This document shows positions 7,325 to 15,609 of a stretch of 64,000 bases of DNA, piece after piece. The position numbers were made by a program, and so were the translations under genes. Location of the stretch: positions 186,001 to 250,000 of the forward strand of contig NZ_CP162511.1 in assembly GCF_040939305.1 (NCBI RefSeq), written 5' to 3'. Each line of letters starts with the position of its first letter. The stretch's first letter is position 1. The notes under the pieces were generated by a model. It did not search any database and was not told the DNA's origin. It was given only the letters and a program-made list of their open reading frames with translations. The stretch is from Herbiconiux sp. A18JL235 (GTDB lineage: Bacteria > Actinomycetota > Actinomycetes > Actinomycetales > Microbacteriaceae).

Positions 7325-7987
7325 TTACTCCTCGCGATCGGCGGTGTCGCTCCCGCGCGCCGCGGAGCGCCCCGCTGCGGGCGCCTCCTCGGCGTCGAGC
7401 ACGGGGAACGCACTCAGCTGGATCTGCACCGGCCGGGTGCCCGGCGCATCCGTGCCGAACTGGTGGCGGTGGCGGTCGATGAATTCGTCGGCGACCCGCT
7501 GCAGCTCCGAGGTGAGCTCGGCGAGCTGCTCGCTGGTGACGCGGGCGTTGGCGGTGCTCATCATCGACGCCTCGATCCACTCGCGGCTGAGCTCGTGCTC
7601 ACCGCGCCGCACGTAGTCGCCGAGCAGCGCCTCGCGGTTGCGGTGCCACTCGCTCATGACGATGGCGTTCGCCGAGCGCGCTGCGGCAGTCGACGGCAGG
7701 GTCGCGGTGTCGACCGAGATGCCGCCGGGCACCCGCTCCCACCAGCGCTCTCGCGCGGTGCCTCGACCCTTCACCTCGCGGATGAAGTCGTGCTGCGCGA
7801 GCTGTCGCAGATGGTAGCTGGTCACTCCCGACGATTCGGCGAGTCGCTCGGCGAGGCTGCTGGCGGTCTGGGGGCCGTAGGTCGACAGGATGTCGAGCAT
7901 CCGCACCCGCAACGGATGCGCCAGCCCCCGTAGTGCCGCCATGTCGAGCGACCGATTGCCCGGCCGCTCCATCCCGCTTTCGCTCAT
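7325..7987 (-). CDS. ArsR-family winged-helix transcriptional regulator
   Basis: DNA-binding protein of 220 residues. The N-terminal part (about 14-90) is an ArsR-like winged helix: LRGLAHPLRVRMLDILSTYG, SSLAERLAESSGVTSYHLRQLAQHDFI and a wing with an RGTARERWWE segment typical of the helix-turn-helix_20 group. No Cys metal site is present, so this is not a metal sensor. The second half is helical and may be the effector/dimer part; the C-terminus is a loose Ala/Arg/Glu tail. The ATG at 7987 is preceded by an almost ideal promoter with spaced TGCAAA half-sites (see 7988-8022), so the mRNA should be leaderless and the gene autoregulated (inference). Its usual partner, an MFS transporter, is not adjacent. 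Confidence 0.85.
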   Translation of the reverse strand: MSESGMERPGNRSLDMAALRGLAHPLRVRMLDILSTYGPQTASSLAERLAESSGVTSYHLRQLAQHDFIREVKGRGTARERWWERVPGGISVDTATLPSTAAARSANAIVMSEWHRNREALLGDYVRRGEHELSREWIEASMMSTANARVTSEQLAELTSELQRVADEFIDRHRHQFGTDAPGTRPVQIQLSAFPVLDAEEAPAAGRSAARGSDTADREE

Positions 7988-8022
7988 GATGCAAAGCTAC
8001 CTCTGCAAAGAACTATTTGCAA
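7988..8022 (-). promoter_or_regulatory. Promoter and candidate operator of the ArsR-type gene
   Basis: Read on the minus strand: TTGCAA (8022-8017), 17-base spacer, TAGCTT (7999-7994), then TGCATC and the ATG at 7987. The spacing is optimal and gives a leaderless transcript. TGCAAA/TTTGCA half-sites recur across and upstream of it (7989-7995, 8004-8010, 8016-8021), with further TGCAGAG copies near 8032-8056, which makes an autoregulator operator likely. Confidence 0.65.
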
Positions 8023-8069
8023 CATGATCTCTGCAGAGGAAGCTTCGTTGCAGAGGCAGCGCCGTGCGC

Positions 8070-8519
8070 TCAGGCGGTGACGCTCACCGCCCAGGTCACG
8101 CCGAAGCGGTCGGTGAGCATCCCGAAGCCGGCCGACCAGGCCGAGGCGGCCAGGGGCTCCACGACCGTGGCACCCTCGGAGAGCGCCGACCACCGGAGTG
8201 CGGCGGCGTCGAGTGTCGCCGTGTCGAGGGCGAGGAAGTACGGCTGGTCGGTGATCGTGAGCCCGTTCTCGCGCGCGGTCGACCCGCCCTGCAGGGTGCC
8301 GCTGTCGGCCCCGGGCACGTCGTACGCCATCACGACGAATCCGTCGACGCCGTCGACGCGGCCGAAGACGACCTTGGCGGCGTCGGGCAGCTCGGCGGGC
8401 ATGCCGAAGTCGCCGTAGGTGCGGATGCTCACGGTGCCGTCGAAGGCCCCGGCATAGAACTCGAGGGCCTCGCGGGCCTCGCCGCGGAAGTTGAGGTGGG
8501 GAACGAGTGAGGTCGACAT
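8070..8519 (-). CDS. VOC/PhnB-like family protein
   Basis: A 149-residue vicinal-oxygen-chelate protein of the PhnB-like group (cytosolic, two beta-alpha-beta-beta-beta units). Typical features are VPHLNFRGEAREALEFYAGAFDG at the N-terminus, the KVVFGRVDGVDGFVVMAYD strand pair, the WSALSEGATVVEPL helix and the closing FGMLTDRFGVTWAVSV. In this group the metal-binding residues are often lost, so many members are not enzymes and the substrate is unknown. The ATG at 8519 follows an AAGGAGACCC ribosome site; the frame reaches back to 8612 but that part overlaps the divergent CitE-like gene region and is not conserved in style. Confidence 0.85.
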   Translation of the reverse strand: MSTSLVPHLNFRGEAREALEFYAGAFDGTVSIRTYGDFGMPAELPDAAKVVFGRVDGVDGFVVMAYDVPGADSGTLQGGSTARENGLTITDQPYFLALDTATLDAAALRWSALSEGATVVEPLAASAWSAGFGMLTDRFGVTWAVSVTA

Positions 8520-8635
8520 GGGGTCTCCTTGACAGTCGCGGCCGGGCCGCGGGCCGGTCTGTCCGGCTCTGCACCAACTCTTTCGACCCTTCAGGTCACT
8601 TTCTGTCCGCAAATGACATGGGCCATGATCGAGGG

Positions 8636-9505
8636 GTGAGCACCGCGCATCCGTCCCCCTCCGCGTTCCGCCCGATCACCGCGCTGTCCGCCGCGACGAC
8701 AGCGCTGTTCGTGCCGGGCGACCGCCCCGACCGCTTCGCCAAGGCGCTCGCGAGCGGCGCCGATCTCGTCATCGTCGACCTCGAGGACGCCGTGGCGGGC
8801 GACCGCAAAGCACTCGCCCGTGAGGCGGTCGTCGAGGCCGTCGCCGCGCATCCGTCGTCGTTCCTGGTGCGGCTGAACGGGGCGGGGTCGCCCGAGCACG
8901 CGGCCGATCTCGAACTGCTCGCCACGGTCGGCAGCGGCCTGCTCGGCGTCGCACTCGCGAAGACCGAGTCGCCGGAGGCGATCGAGGCGGTACGGATGCG
9001 CGCCGGCGACGTCGGCATCGTCCCGCTCGTCGAGAGCGCGGCGGGGCTCGCTGCGGCGCCGGCACTCGCGCAGACGCCGGGTGTGGCACGGCTGGCGCTG
9101 GGTGCCATCGACCTCGCCCTCGATCTCGACACGACCGCGCCCGAGGTGATCGACTTCGCCCGCTTCCAGCTCACTCTCGCCTCGCGGGTCGCCGGGCTCT
9201 CCGGCCCGCTCGACTCGCCCTCGGTCGAGTTCGCCGAGCTGGAACCCGTGCGGTCCGCCGCCGCCCGCGCCCGCTCGTTCGGGTTCGGCGGCAAGCTGTG
9301 CATCCACCCGCGGCAGCTCGCCGCGGTGCAGGAGGCATTCGCGCCGACCGCCGAGGAGGTGGAGTGGGCCGAGCGCATCCTCTCGGTGCAGGGCGAGGGG
9401 GTCGCGAGCGTCGACGGAAGCATGGTCGATCGCCCGGTCACCGAGCGTGCCCGACGCATCCTGGCCGGGGCGGAGCACATGGGCCGGCCGGCGCGGCGTC
9501 CCTGA
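8636..9505 (+). CDS. HpcH/HpaI aldolase / CitE-like lyase
   Basis: Cytosolic TIM-barrel enzyme of 289 residues of the citrate lyase beta-subunit-like group. Visible motifs are TTALFVPGDRPDRFAKAL, DLVIVDLEDAV (Glu/Asp metal site), VRLNG, LAKTESPEAIEAV, VPLVESAAGL, GAIDLALDL and GKLCIHPRQLA. In actinobacteria such stand-alone proteins cleave acyl-CoA or keto acids such as malyl-, beta-methylmalyl- or citramalyl-CoA; the exact substrate cannot be read. GTG 8636 is chosen because CATGAT lies six bases before it (leaderless pattern). It converges on the amino-acid permease gene, leaving eight bases. A second CitE-like gene lies at 36.7 kb, with different neighbours. Confidence 0.85.
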   Translation: MSTAHPSPSAFRPITALSAATTALFVPGDRPDRFAKALASGADLVIVDLEDAVAGDRKALAREAVVEAVAAHPSSFLVRLNGAGSPEHAADLELLATVGSGLLGVALAKTESPEAIEAVRMRAGDVGIVPLVESAAGLAAAPALAQTPGVARLALGAIDLALDLDTTAPEVIDFARFQLTLASRVAGLSGPLDSPSVEFAELEPVRSAAARARSFGFGGKLCIHPRQLAAVQEAFAPTAEEVEWAERILSVQGEGVASVDGSMVDRPVTERARRILAGAEHMGRPARRP

Positions 9506-9513
9506 CGGCCCCG

Positions 9514-10980
9514 CTAGACCGGGCTGTCCTCGAAGGTCAGTTCGCGACCGGCCCGTCGTTGCCGGTCGGCGCGGATCAACCCCCCGATGAAGGCCACCGG
9601 GATGAGCAGGATCAGCCAGCGCGCCACCCCGCCCGATCCGCCGAGGAGGGCGTCGTAGTTCACCACGGCGAGCAGGAGGATGATCAGGAAGCCGATGCCC
9701 GCGATGACCGGAGCGATCCTGGTGTGCCAGATCCTGGCGTCGGCGGCACCCTTCCCGGCGAAGTAGGCGACGATCGCCATACAGGTGAACAGCAGTACCA
9801 GCACGAGGGCCACGGTTCCCAGCGAGGTCAGCCAGGGATAGATGACCGTCATCAGGTCGGCTCCGAACACCAGGAACCCACCGACCACCACGAACACGAC
9901 CGCGGAGAACCCGAGCACCGCCACGCGGGGCGTGCCGCTCTTGCTCGTTCGAGCGAGGGCGGCGGGCAGCATCCCGGAACGACCGAGGGAGAAGAGGTAG
10001 CGCGACAGGAGGTTGTGGAAACCGATGAACATGGCCATCGAACTCACGAGCATGATGATGCCGAGGGCACTCGGCAGCCAGGACGGTCCGTAGGTGGCGG
10101 CGACTGCGAAGACGAAGCCCACCGGGTCGGCCTGAGCGGCGGCCTGCACCTCGCTCGCGCCCCACGCGTTCGCGAGCACCCAGGTGATGAACGCGTAGAA
10201 GACGCCGATCACCGCGATGGCGAGGTACGCGGCTCGGGGGATGGTGCGGGCCGGGTTCTTCGCCTCTTCGGAGAACACCACGGTGGCTTCGAAACCTGCG
10301 TAGCAGGTGGCGGCGAAGAGGATCGCGATGCCCACGCCGGAGGGAACGACGTTCGCCGGGTTGAAGGACTGGAGGTCGAACGAGCCGGTGGCTCCTCCCC
10401 CGGCGATCACCGTGATGGCGAGGAACAGGAGCGTGCAGATCTCCAGCACGACGAGCACGCCGAGAACTCGGAGACTCACCTCGATGCCGACGGCGCAGAG
10501 CGTGGTGACGATCACCAGTCCGACGACCCACCACACCCACCCGGGCACCGCGAGCCCGAGGCCGGCCATCGTCGACTCCGCGATGCCCGCGGTGATCGCC
10601 CAGAGCCCGCAGACGAGCGCCACGTAACCGAGCACGGCGACAGCGGCGAGGGCTCCGCCGAAGCGCGACCCGAGCCCCTTCGCGATGAAGGCGACGAAGC
10701 CGGCAGCGTTCGTGACGTGCCGGCTCATCGCGACGAAGCCGGCCGCGAACACGGCGAAGAGCACTCCGACGGCGAGGTAGGCCATCGGAGCCGTCACGCC
10801 GATCGCCGCGAAGACGACGGGTGCGCCTCCGACGATGCTGCCGAGCGGCGCCACGGCGGCGATGACGAAGAAGACGATCGCGAAGACCCCGAGCTTTCCG
10901 TGCCTGAGTCGCTGGCCGGGGGCGGCCGGCTCGGTGGACCCTGAGGTCGAGACGACCGTCTCGCCGGATTTCAGTACCAT
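9514..10980 (-). CDS. APC-family amino acid/polyamine permease
   Basis: Integral membrane transporter of 488 residues with about twelve hydrophobic segments. The first helix carries the APC signature (GVFAIVFFVIAAVAPLGSIVGGAP) and the amphipathic loop FEATVVFSEEAKNPARTIPRAAY after helix 6 is typical of the family. It is a proton-coupled importer or exchanger by family; substrate unknown. An AGGAG site lies seven to eight bases before the ATG at 10980. The gene stands downstream of a PucR-type regulator and an HpaB-like monooxygenase on the same strand, so uptake of an amino-acid-like or amine substrate for that enzyme set is plausible (inference). A possible -10 (TAGCCT) is near 11069-11074 in the 178-base gap upstream. 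Confidence 0.9.
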   Translation of the reverse strand: MVLKSGETVVSTSGSTEPAAPGQRLRHGKLGVFAIVFFVIAAVAPLGSIVGGAPVVFAAIGVTAPMAYLAVGVLFAVFAAGFVAMSRHVTNAAGFVAFIAKGLGSRFGGALAAVAVLGYVALVCGLWAITAGIAESTMAGLGLAVPGWVWWVVGLVIVTTLCAVGIEVSLRVLGVLVVLEICTLLFLAITVIAGGGATGSFDLQSFNPANVVPSGVGIAILFAATCYAGFEATVVFSEEAKNPARTIPRAAYLAIAVIGVFYAFITWVLANAWGASEVQAAAQADPVGFVFAVAATYGPSWLPSALGIIMLVSSMAMFIGFHNLLSRYLFSLGRSGMLPAALARTSKSGTPRVAVLGFSAVVFVVVGGFLVFGADLMTVIYPWLTSLGTVALVLVLLFTCMAIVAYFAGKGAADARIWHTRIAPVIAGIGFLIILLLAVVNYDALLGGSGGVARWLILLIPVAFIGGLIRADRQRRAGRELTFEDSPV

Positions 10981-11158
10981 GGCTGCTCCTCAGCAACTCG
11001 GCCGGCCGGGATGCCGGACTCTCCTCCCGGTCGCGTGCCGCCGAGGGCTGCGAGGAAGGGTGGTCAGGAGGCTAACGGGTTTCGCGTGTCGGCTCCCACT
11101 GGTCACGCCACAGGCAAGACGGCCCGGAGTTGTGCGCCAGCCCAGTCGCGGCGCGAGG

Positions 11159-12463
11159 CTAGTCGGACGGCGGCTCGGTCAGCACGCGCCGGCCGAGGAT
11201 TCGCGCCAGGAGGAGGGCCGGCTGGAGATTGAGGCGAGCGTCTTCGACGCGTCTGCCGATGAGGGTCTCCGCCTGCTTCACACGGTAGGTGACCGTGTTC
11301 CGCGCGATGAACTGCAGGTTCGCCACGGTCGCGACGCTCCGCTCGTTCTCCAGGTACAACCACAATGTGGTGCGGAGGCGCTCCATGCGCTCATCGTCGA
11401 CGGCGAGCTGACCCAGCTGGCCACGCACGAAGTACCGGGCGCTCTCCAGATCGGAGGCCAAGAGTGTCGCGAGCTCCACGTCGGCGTGGAAGACACGTCG
11501 CGGCATCGTCGGGGCGGCGAACTTGAGCAGCTGCTCGACCTTCATCGCCTCCCGGTGGGCCCGGGCGAAACCGGCCCTGCCCTGCCTGACCTGACTGACC
11601 GCGACGGAGATGCCGACGGGCGGATCCGTCGGGGGAACGGAGAGCCCCCTGTCGGTCACCACCCCCCAGCCCCAGGCGGCGCCGAGCCCGACGTCGACGA
11701 CGAGCGGATCGTTCGCGCCGAGTGCGTCGAGCTCTGCAGTGAGCAGGGCGCCGAGCCTCGCAGTGCCCTCCGTTCCGGCCGACCAGGCGACGGCGGCGAC
11801 GTGGCGCCCGTCGAGGTCGTAGTTCAGCACGTCGCTCATCCGCCGCCGATCGACCGCTCGCCCGGCCAGCAGGGAGTTGACCATCGCTAGCCGCTCGGCC
11901 GATCGAGAGGTGTCCCACCGGGAACGTTCGGCCTCGAAGATGTCCGACATCTCCGCGGAGAACCGCACGAGGGAACCGAAGAAGACATCCATGAGACGAG
12001 CTATCGCATCGGCGCGCTCCTCGGGGTCTTCGATCAGCACGCTGGCCGCGCGGATGTATTCGGCAGACGACACGCGGCTGCCGATCCGGATGGTCTCGAG
12101 CATCGTCGTGAGGTCGAGGCCGCGACGTGCGAAATCACGGGCGACGTCGGCGCACTCCTCGGTCATGGGGTCGAGGTCTTCGCCGTCGGCCATCCGCATC
12201 TCCCGGAGGACGGATGCGCGAAGACCTCGCATGAAGATGCTGTGCAGACCGGCCTCCGCGGCGATCGACGGTGTCGACTCGAAGATGGCCGCCACCGTCG
12301 TCTCGGCGTTCTCGAAGCTCCACGCGAAGGCCTCGAGGCCGAACCTGTCGTAGATGATGAGGGCGTCCTCCGACATCGCGCTGGTGTCGGCGACGACGGG
12401 CTGGCTCGGCCGCAACCTCCGCATCCAGGGGGCGGCTCCGCCCACATCCCTGCCTTTCGGCAT
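11159..12463 (-). CDS. PucR/CdaR-type transcriptional regulator
   Basis: Regulator of 434 residues. The N-terminal two thirds is a helical sensory region (about 15-200) followed by a GGDEF-like degenerate domain (about 210-340), and the C-terminus is the PucR helix-turn-helix (LRTTLWLYLENERSVATVANLQFIARNTVTYRVKQAETLIGR in parts, about 372-415). Such proteins control purine, sugar-acid or aromatic catabolism genes. A strong GGAGGAGG site precedes the ATG at 12463; the frame upstream to 12682 lies in the next gene's 3' end and is rejected. Between the monooxygenase and permease genes on the same strand, it is the obvious local regulator. Confidence 0.85.
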   Translation of the reverse strand: MPKGRDVGGAAPWMRRLRPSQPVVADTSAMSEDALIIYDRFGLEAFAWSFENAETTVAAIFESTPSIAAEAGLHSIFMRGLRASVLREMRMADGEDLDPMTEECADVARDFARRGLDLTTMLETIRIGSRVSSAEYIRAASVLIEDPEERADAIARLMDVFFGSLVRFSAEMSDIFEAERSRWDTSRSAERLAMVNSLLAGRAVDRRRMSDVLNYDLDGRHVAAVAWSAGTEGTARLGALLTAELDALGANDPLVVDVGLGAAWGWGVVTDRGLSVPPTDPPVGISVAVSQVRQGRAGFARAHREAMKVEQLLKFAAPTMPRRVFHADVELATLLASDLESARYFVRGQLGQLAVDDERMERLRTTLWLYLENERSVATVANLQFIARNTVTYRVKQAETLIGRRVEDARLNLQPALLLARILGRRVLTEPPSD

Positions 12464-12527
12464 GTGAGGCCTCCTCCGTCCCGGGTCTCCGAGGATACTG
12501 CGAACCGCGGCAGGGATCACTTCTGCC

Positions 12528-13745
12528 CTAGTCGGCCGACTCGACGAGGTCGTAGAACACCCAGTGCGCCCCCTCCGCCGCGCTGCCGGAGAGCTGCTTA
12601 CCGACCGCCTGTTGCACCGGGGGGCTGCAGACCAGGTGCTCGACACCCGTGTAGGCGTCGCGGAAGTAGCGCTGGATCGCACCCTTCCTGATGAGGGCGG
12701 TTCCGGCCCAGGTCGCCACCTCGGTGGCGATGGACTGGGCGGTGCGGTTCGCCGTCACCGTTCCCAGCTGCATCAGCGAGATCTGTTCGGCGCTCGGCGC
12801 CTCGCCCGCGTCGACGGTGCGCTCCACGTCTCCCCACAGGTCGAGCAGGAACGCCCGGGCGCTGCGGTACTGGGCCTCCATCGAGGCGTAGGAGGCATAG
12901 AACTGGTCGGTCGACGTGGAGGCGCCCCGGCGTGAGGCCTTCTGGCGGGCCAGGAGCCTGATCTCCTCGAGCAGTCGCTTGCAGACGCCGAGCGCCCAAC
13001 CGGCGTGCTGCAGGGTGGCGAGATAGGCGAGCCCCACGTCGAACATGGCGCCTCCCCGACGGGCGACGCCGTCGACGGGGTCGTAGGTGTGGGTGTCGGC
13101 CACGAAGACGTCGTCGACCCGGTAGTCGTGCGAGGAGCTCGCGCGGAGGCCGAGCACGTCCCAGTTGTCGACGTCGGTGGACTTCTCCCGCGGCAGCGTC
13201 GCCATGACGAACCGCCCGTCGTCGCCGATCACGGCGGTCTCGAGATGGGTGGAGACCGACGACCCCGAGTTGAACTGCCACTCGCCTGAGATCACGTACC
13301 CGCCTTCGACGCGCCGGCCCCGTCCCGGTCGCGTGCCCTGCCCCGAGAAGATGGCGAAGCCGTCACCGAAGTACTCGTCGACGGCGATGTCGTCGACGTA
13401 CGCGGCGACCAGGGCGGTCTGGTCGATGACACCCAGAACCGTCCAGCCGGTCGACGCCTCGTGCCAGGAGAGCGTCTCCATGAGCTGGAGCTGCTGCCGC
13501 GGGCTGAACTCGTACCCGCCGACCTCACGCGGCAGCATCGCCCGGAACACACCGATCTCCTTCAGAGCATCGAGCACGCGCGGCGTCGGCCGGCCGAGCT
13601 CTTCGCCCGCCGGCCCGTCCTCGCGGATCATGGGGGCGATCTCGGCGATCCGGGCCATGACGCCGTCGAACTCGTCGCTCACGTGGAGCCGGCGCGACCG
13701 GCGCGGCGACTCCGTCGGTGCGATAGTCGCTGTGGTCTCGGGCAT
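12528..13745 (-). CDS. Acyl-CoA dehydrogenase-fold flavin monooxygenase (HpaB/HsaA/DszC-like)
   Basis: Protein of 405 residues with the acyl-CoA dehydrogenase fold: a helical N-terminal domain with LGRPTPRVLDALKEIGVFRAMLPREVGGYEF, a middle beta domain with SGEWQFNSGSSVSTH and WDVLGLRASSSHDYRVDDVFV, and a C-terminal helical domain (YRSARAFLLDLWGDVE, AGTALIRKGAIQRYFRDAYTGVEHL). The catalytic Glu of true acyl-CoA dehydrogenases is not apparent and the ending matches FADH2-using oxygenases that need a separate flavin reductase; the only reductase gene seen is 13 kb away (26.1 kb). A GAGAGGAGG site precedes the ATG at 13745. Same strand as the PucR regulator and permease; divergent from an alpha/beta hydrolase. 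Confidence 0.82.
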   Translation of the reverse strand: MPETTATIAPTESPRRSRRLHVSDEFDGVMARIAEIAPMIREDGPAGEELGRPTPRVLDALKEIGVFRAMLPREVGGYEFSPRQQLQLMETLSWHEASTGWTVLGVIDQTALVAAYVDDIAVDEYFGDGFAIFSGQGTRPGRGRRVEGGYVISGEWQFNSGSSVSTHLETAVIGDDGRFVMATLPREKSTDVDNWDVLGLRASSSHDYRVDDVFVADTHTYDPVDGVARRGGAMFDVGLAYLATLQHAGWALGVCKRLLEEIRLLARQKASRRGASTSTDQFYASYASMEAQYRSARAFLLDLWGDVERTVDAGEAPSAEQISLMQLGTVTANRTAQSIATEVATWAGTALIRKGAIQRYFRDAYTGVEHLVCSPPVQQAVGKQLSGSAAEGAHWVFYDLVESAD

Positions 13746-13840
13746 CGGGTCCTCCTCTCGCCGGCGCCACCACCCACATCGGATCGCGCATCGACGGTTT
13801 CTTTCGACAGTTCCTGTACCGTAACCGCCGGGTTCCGGCG

Positions 13841-13899
13841 GGCGAACTGGTGGCGAGCCAGGAGCGTGGGCGAGGTTCTGTGCTCGGAACCAGTTCGCC
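13841..13899. repeat. Widely spaced inverted repeat in a divergent promoter region
   Basis: GGCGAACTGGT (13841-13851) and its exact complement ACCAGTTCGCC (13889-13899), 37 bases apart, lie in the 211-base gap between the divergent monooxygenase and hydrolase genes. The arms could be two half-operators for looping or a hairpin in either transcript; the PucR regulator nearby is one candidate binder. Confidence 0.45.
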
Positions 13900-13956
13900 T
13901 CGCTGCGGGTGGCCGGCGTCTTGAGAGCCCCGCCGACGGGGTGCTAGACCAGCGCT

Positions 13957-14856
13957 ATGACGATCCTCTACCGCGCTCCCGACGGCACAGCATTCGAGAC
14001 GACGGAGGCGCTCGACCAGCAGTACGACCTCCTGGCATCACTGCCGCAGCACTCCGAGGGTCGCGACTACGACTCGTACCTCGCCTCCTACAACGCCAGG
14101 TCGGAGCAGGCGCGTCACGATCTCGACTGCGAGCTGAGCATCCCGTACGGCCCGACCAGGGCCGAGACCCTCGACGTCTTCCCCGGACGCCCGGGCGGGC
14201 CCCTTGTCGTCTTCGTGCACGGGGGGTCGTGGATCGAGCTGACCAGCAAGGAGTTCAGCTTCGTGGCCTCGGGGCTCGTCGCCGGAGGCGCCACGGTCGT
14301 GGTTCCCACCTACGCCCTCTGCCCCGCCGTCACGATCGACGAGATCACCCGCCAAGTCAGGGCCGCTGTGGCCTGGGCCCACCGTAACGGCGACTCCTAC
14401 GGGGCTGATGTCGACCGCCTCGTCGTCGTGGGCCACTCGGCCGGCGGTCACCTGGTGGGGAGGCTCCTCGCCACCGACTGGGAGAGCGACTACGGGCTGC
14501 CGGCATCCGTCATCAGCGGCGGATGCGCGATCACCGGCATCTTCGACCTGCGGCCGATCCCGTTCACGGGCGATCAGCCCTACCTGCGGCTCACCGCCGA
14601 CCAGGTACTGCGCGAGAGCCCGATCCTCAATCTGCCGATCACTGCCCCGCCGCTCCTGGTGACGTTCGGCGGCCGGCAGCCGCGCGAGTACCTCCGGCAG
14701 TCGCTCGACTTCTTCCGGGCATGGACGGGCGCCGGTCTCCCCGGCGAGTGCTGGGAGCGCGCCGGCCTCAACCACTTCGACGAGCTCGACGACCTCGAGC
14801 GACCCGACTCGGAGCTCACCCGGCGGATTCTTGCCCTCGCTACCCAGGCGGCATGA
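13957..14856 (+). CDS. Alpha/beta hydrolase, kynurenine-formamidase/carboxylesterase-like
   Basis: Cytosolic hydrolase of 299 residues. The oxyanion motif HGGSW is at 88-92 and the nucleophile Ser 161 is in GHSAGGH; the acid is probably in the region around residues 240-265 and the His in NHFDELDDL near the C-terminus. The pattern DQQYDLLASLPQ... YNARSEQAR plus HGGSW is like bacterial arylformamidase-like esterases, which open N-formyl amides or esters in aromatic catabolism. It may act on the product of the divergent monooxygenase (inference). A TAGACC hexamer lies six bases before the ATG, a weak leaderless pattern. Its last 17 bases overlap the 3' end of the opposite-strand hydrolase. Confidence 0.85.
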   Translation: MTILYRAPDGTAFETTEALDQQYDLLASLPQHSEGRDYDSYLASYNARSEQARHDLDCELSIPYGPTRAETLDVFPGRPGGPLVVFVHGGSWIELTSKEFSFVASGLVAGGATVVVPTYALCPAVTIDEITRQVRAAVAWAHRNGDSYGADVDRLVVVGHSAGGHLVGRLLATDWESDYGLPASVISGGCAITGIFDLRPIPFTGDQPYLRLTADQVLRESPILNLPITAPPLLVTFGGRQPREYLRQSLDFFRAWTGAGLPGECWERAGLNHFDELDDLERPDSELTRRILALATQAA

Positions 14857-15571
14857 CCACCAGCAGCTCCGAGAGCAGCGCGGCGGTGCCGTCGGGGTCG
14901 GCCAGCATCATGTCGTGGCCGGTGCCGATGGCGCGCAGCGTCGCGCCGTCGGCGACCGCCGCAGCGCGCGAGTCGGCGAGCGACGGCAGGGGCGGGGCCG
15001 TGTGCTCGATGTACGTGCGGGGCACAACGGCCAGAGGCGCGGGGTCGAACGCGACCGCGTCGGTCACCGACTTCAGCGGGAAGTCGGTCAGGCGCGGCCC
15101 CACGAAGGCCTGCAGGGCGGGGTCGGTGACGGCCCATTGCGCGAGGAACGCGCTCGTGGCCGGGATGCGCCACCCGCCGCCGTGCTCCGCGGCGGCCTCG
15201 CGGTAGCGCTCCGCGACCGCGGGCGGCTCGACGTCGGCGAGGCTCTCGCCGGGCCGCACCACGAAGGCACCCGCGTACACGACCGAGCGGATGCGGTCGG
15301 CGCACGCCTCCACCACCGGCCCTGCGAGCACCCCGGCGTAGGAGTGCAGCACCAGCACGACGTCGTGCAGGTCTTCGAACCAGAGCAGTTCGGTGAGATC
15401 GGCGACGTGCGTGCTCACTCCGACCGAGGGGCTGAGGCCGCGGCGCCGATCGCCCTGCCCGGTGAGCGTCGGCGTGTAGACGGTGTGTCCCTCCGCCCGC
15501 AGCCTGTCTGCGACCGCGGCCCACGCCCATCCGCCGTGCATCGCCCCGTGCACCAGAACCGTCGTCGCCAT
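14840..15571 (-). CDS. Alpha/beta fold hydrolase (esterase/HNL-like)
   Basis: Cytosolic hydrolase of 243 residues of the salicylate-esterase/hydroxynitrile-lyase type. It begins with ATTVLVHGAMHGGWAW (oxyanion strand), has the nucleophile elbow LHSYAG (Ser near residue 78) and the late His in GTGHDMMLADP; the acid is expected in the preceding loop. The ATG at 15571 has TAGGGT six bases upstream on its strand, fitting a leaderless mRNA. It runs tail to tail into the previous hydrolase with a 17-base overlap. Substrate unknown; the family cleaves small aromatic or polyketide esters. Confidence 0.85.
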   Translation of the reverse strand: MATTVLVHGAMHGGWAWAAVADRLRAEGHTVYTPTLTGQGDRRRGLSPSVGVSTHVADLTELLWFEDLHDVVLVLHSYAGVLAGPVVEACADRIRSVVYAGAFVVRPGESLADVEPPAVAERYREAAAEHGGGWRIPATSAFLAQWAVTDPALQAFVGPRLTDFPLKSVTDAVAFDPAPLAVVPRTYIEHTAPPLPSLADSRAAAVADGATLRAIGTGHDMMLADPDGTAALLSELLVVMPPG

Positions 15572-15609
15572 GGGGCCACCCTAGCCAGCCGGGAACACCG
15601 GGCGGCGGT

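Noticed and set aside
8591..10996. An 801-codon minus-strand frame across the CitE-like gene and permease
   Set aside because: It covers the permease gene in another frame and the CitE-like gene in antisense; no family motif is visible and composition is Arg-rich throughout.
12464..12682. N-terminal extension of the PucR-type gene
   Set aside because: It would overlap the 3' end of the monooxygenase gene, reads as Ser/Arg-rich noise, and a strong GGAGGAGG site sits before the ATG at 12463.
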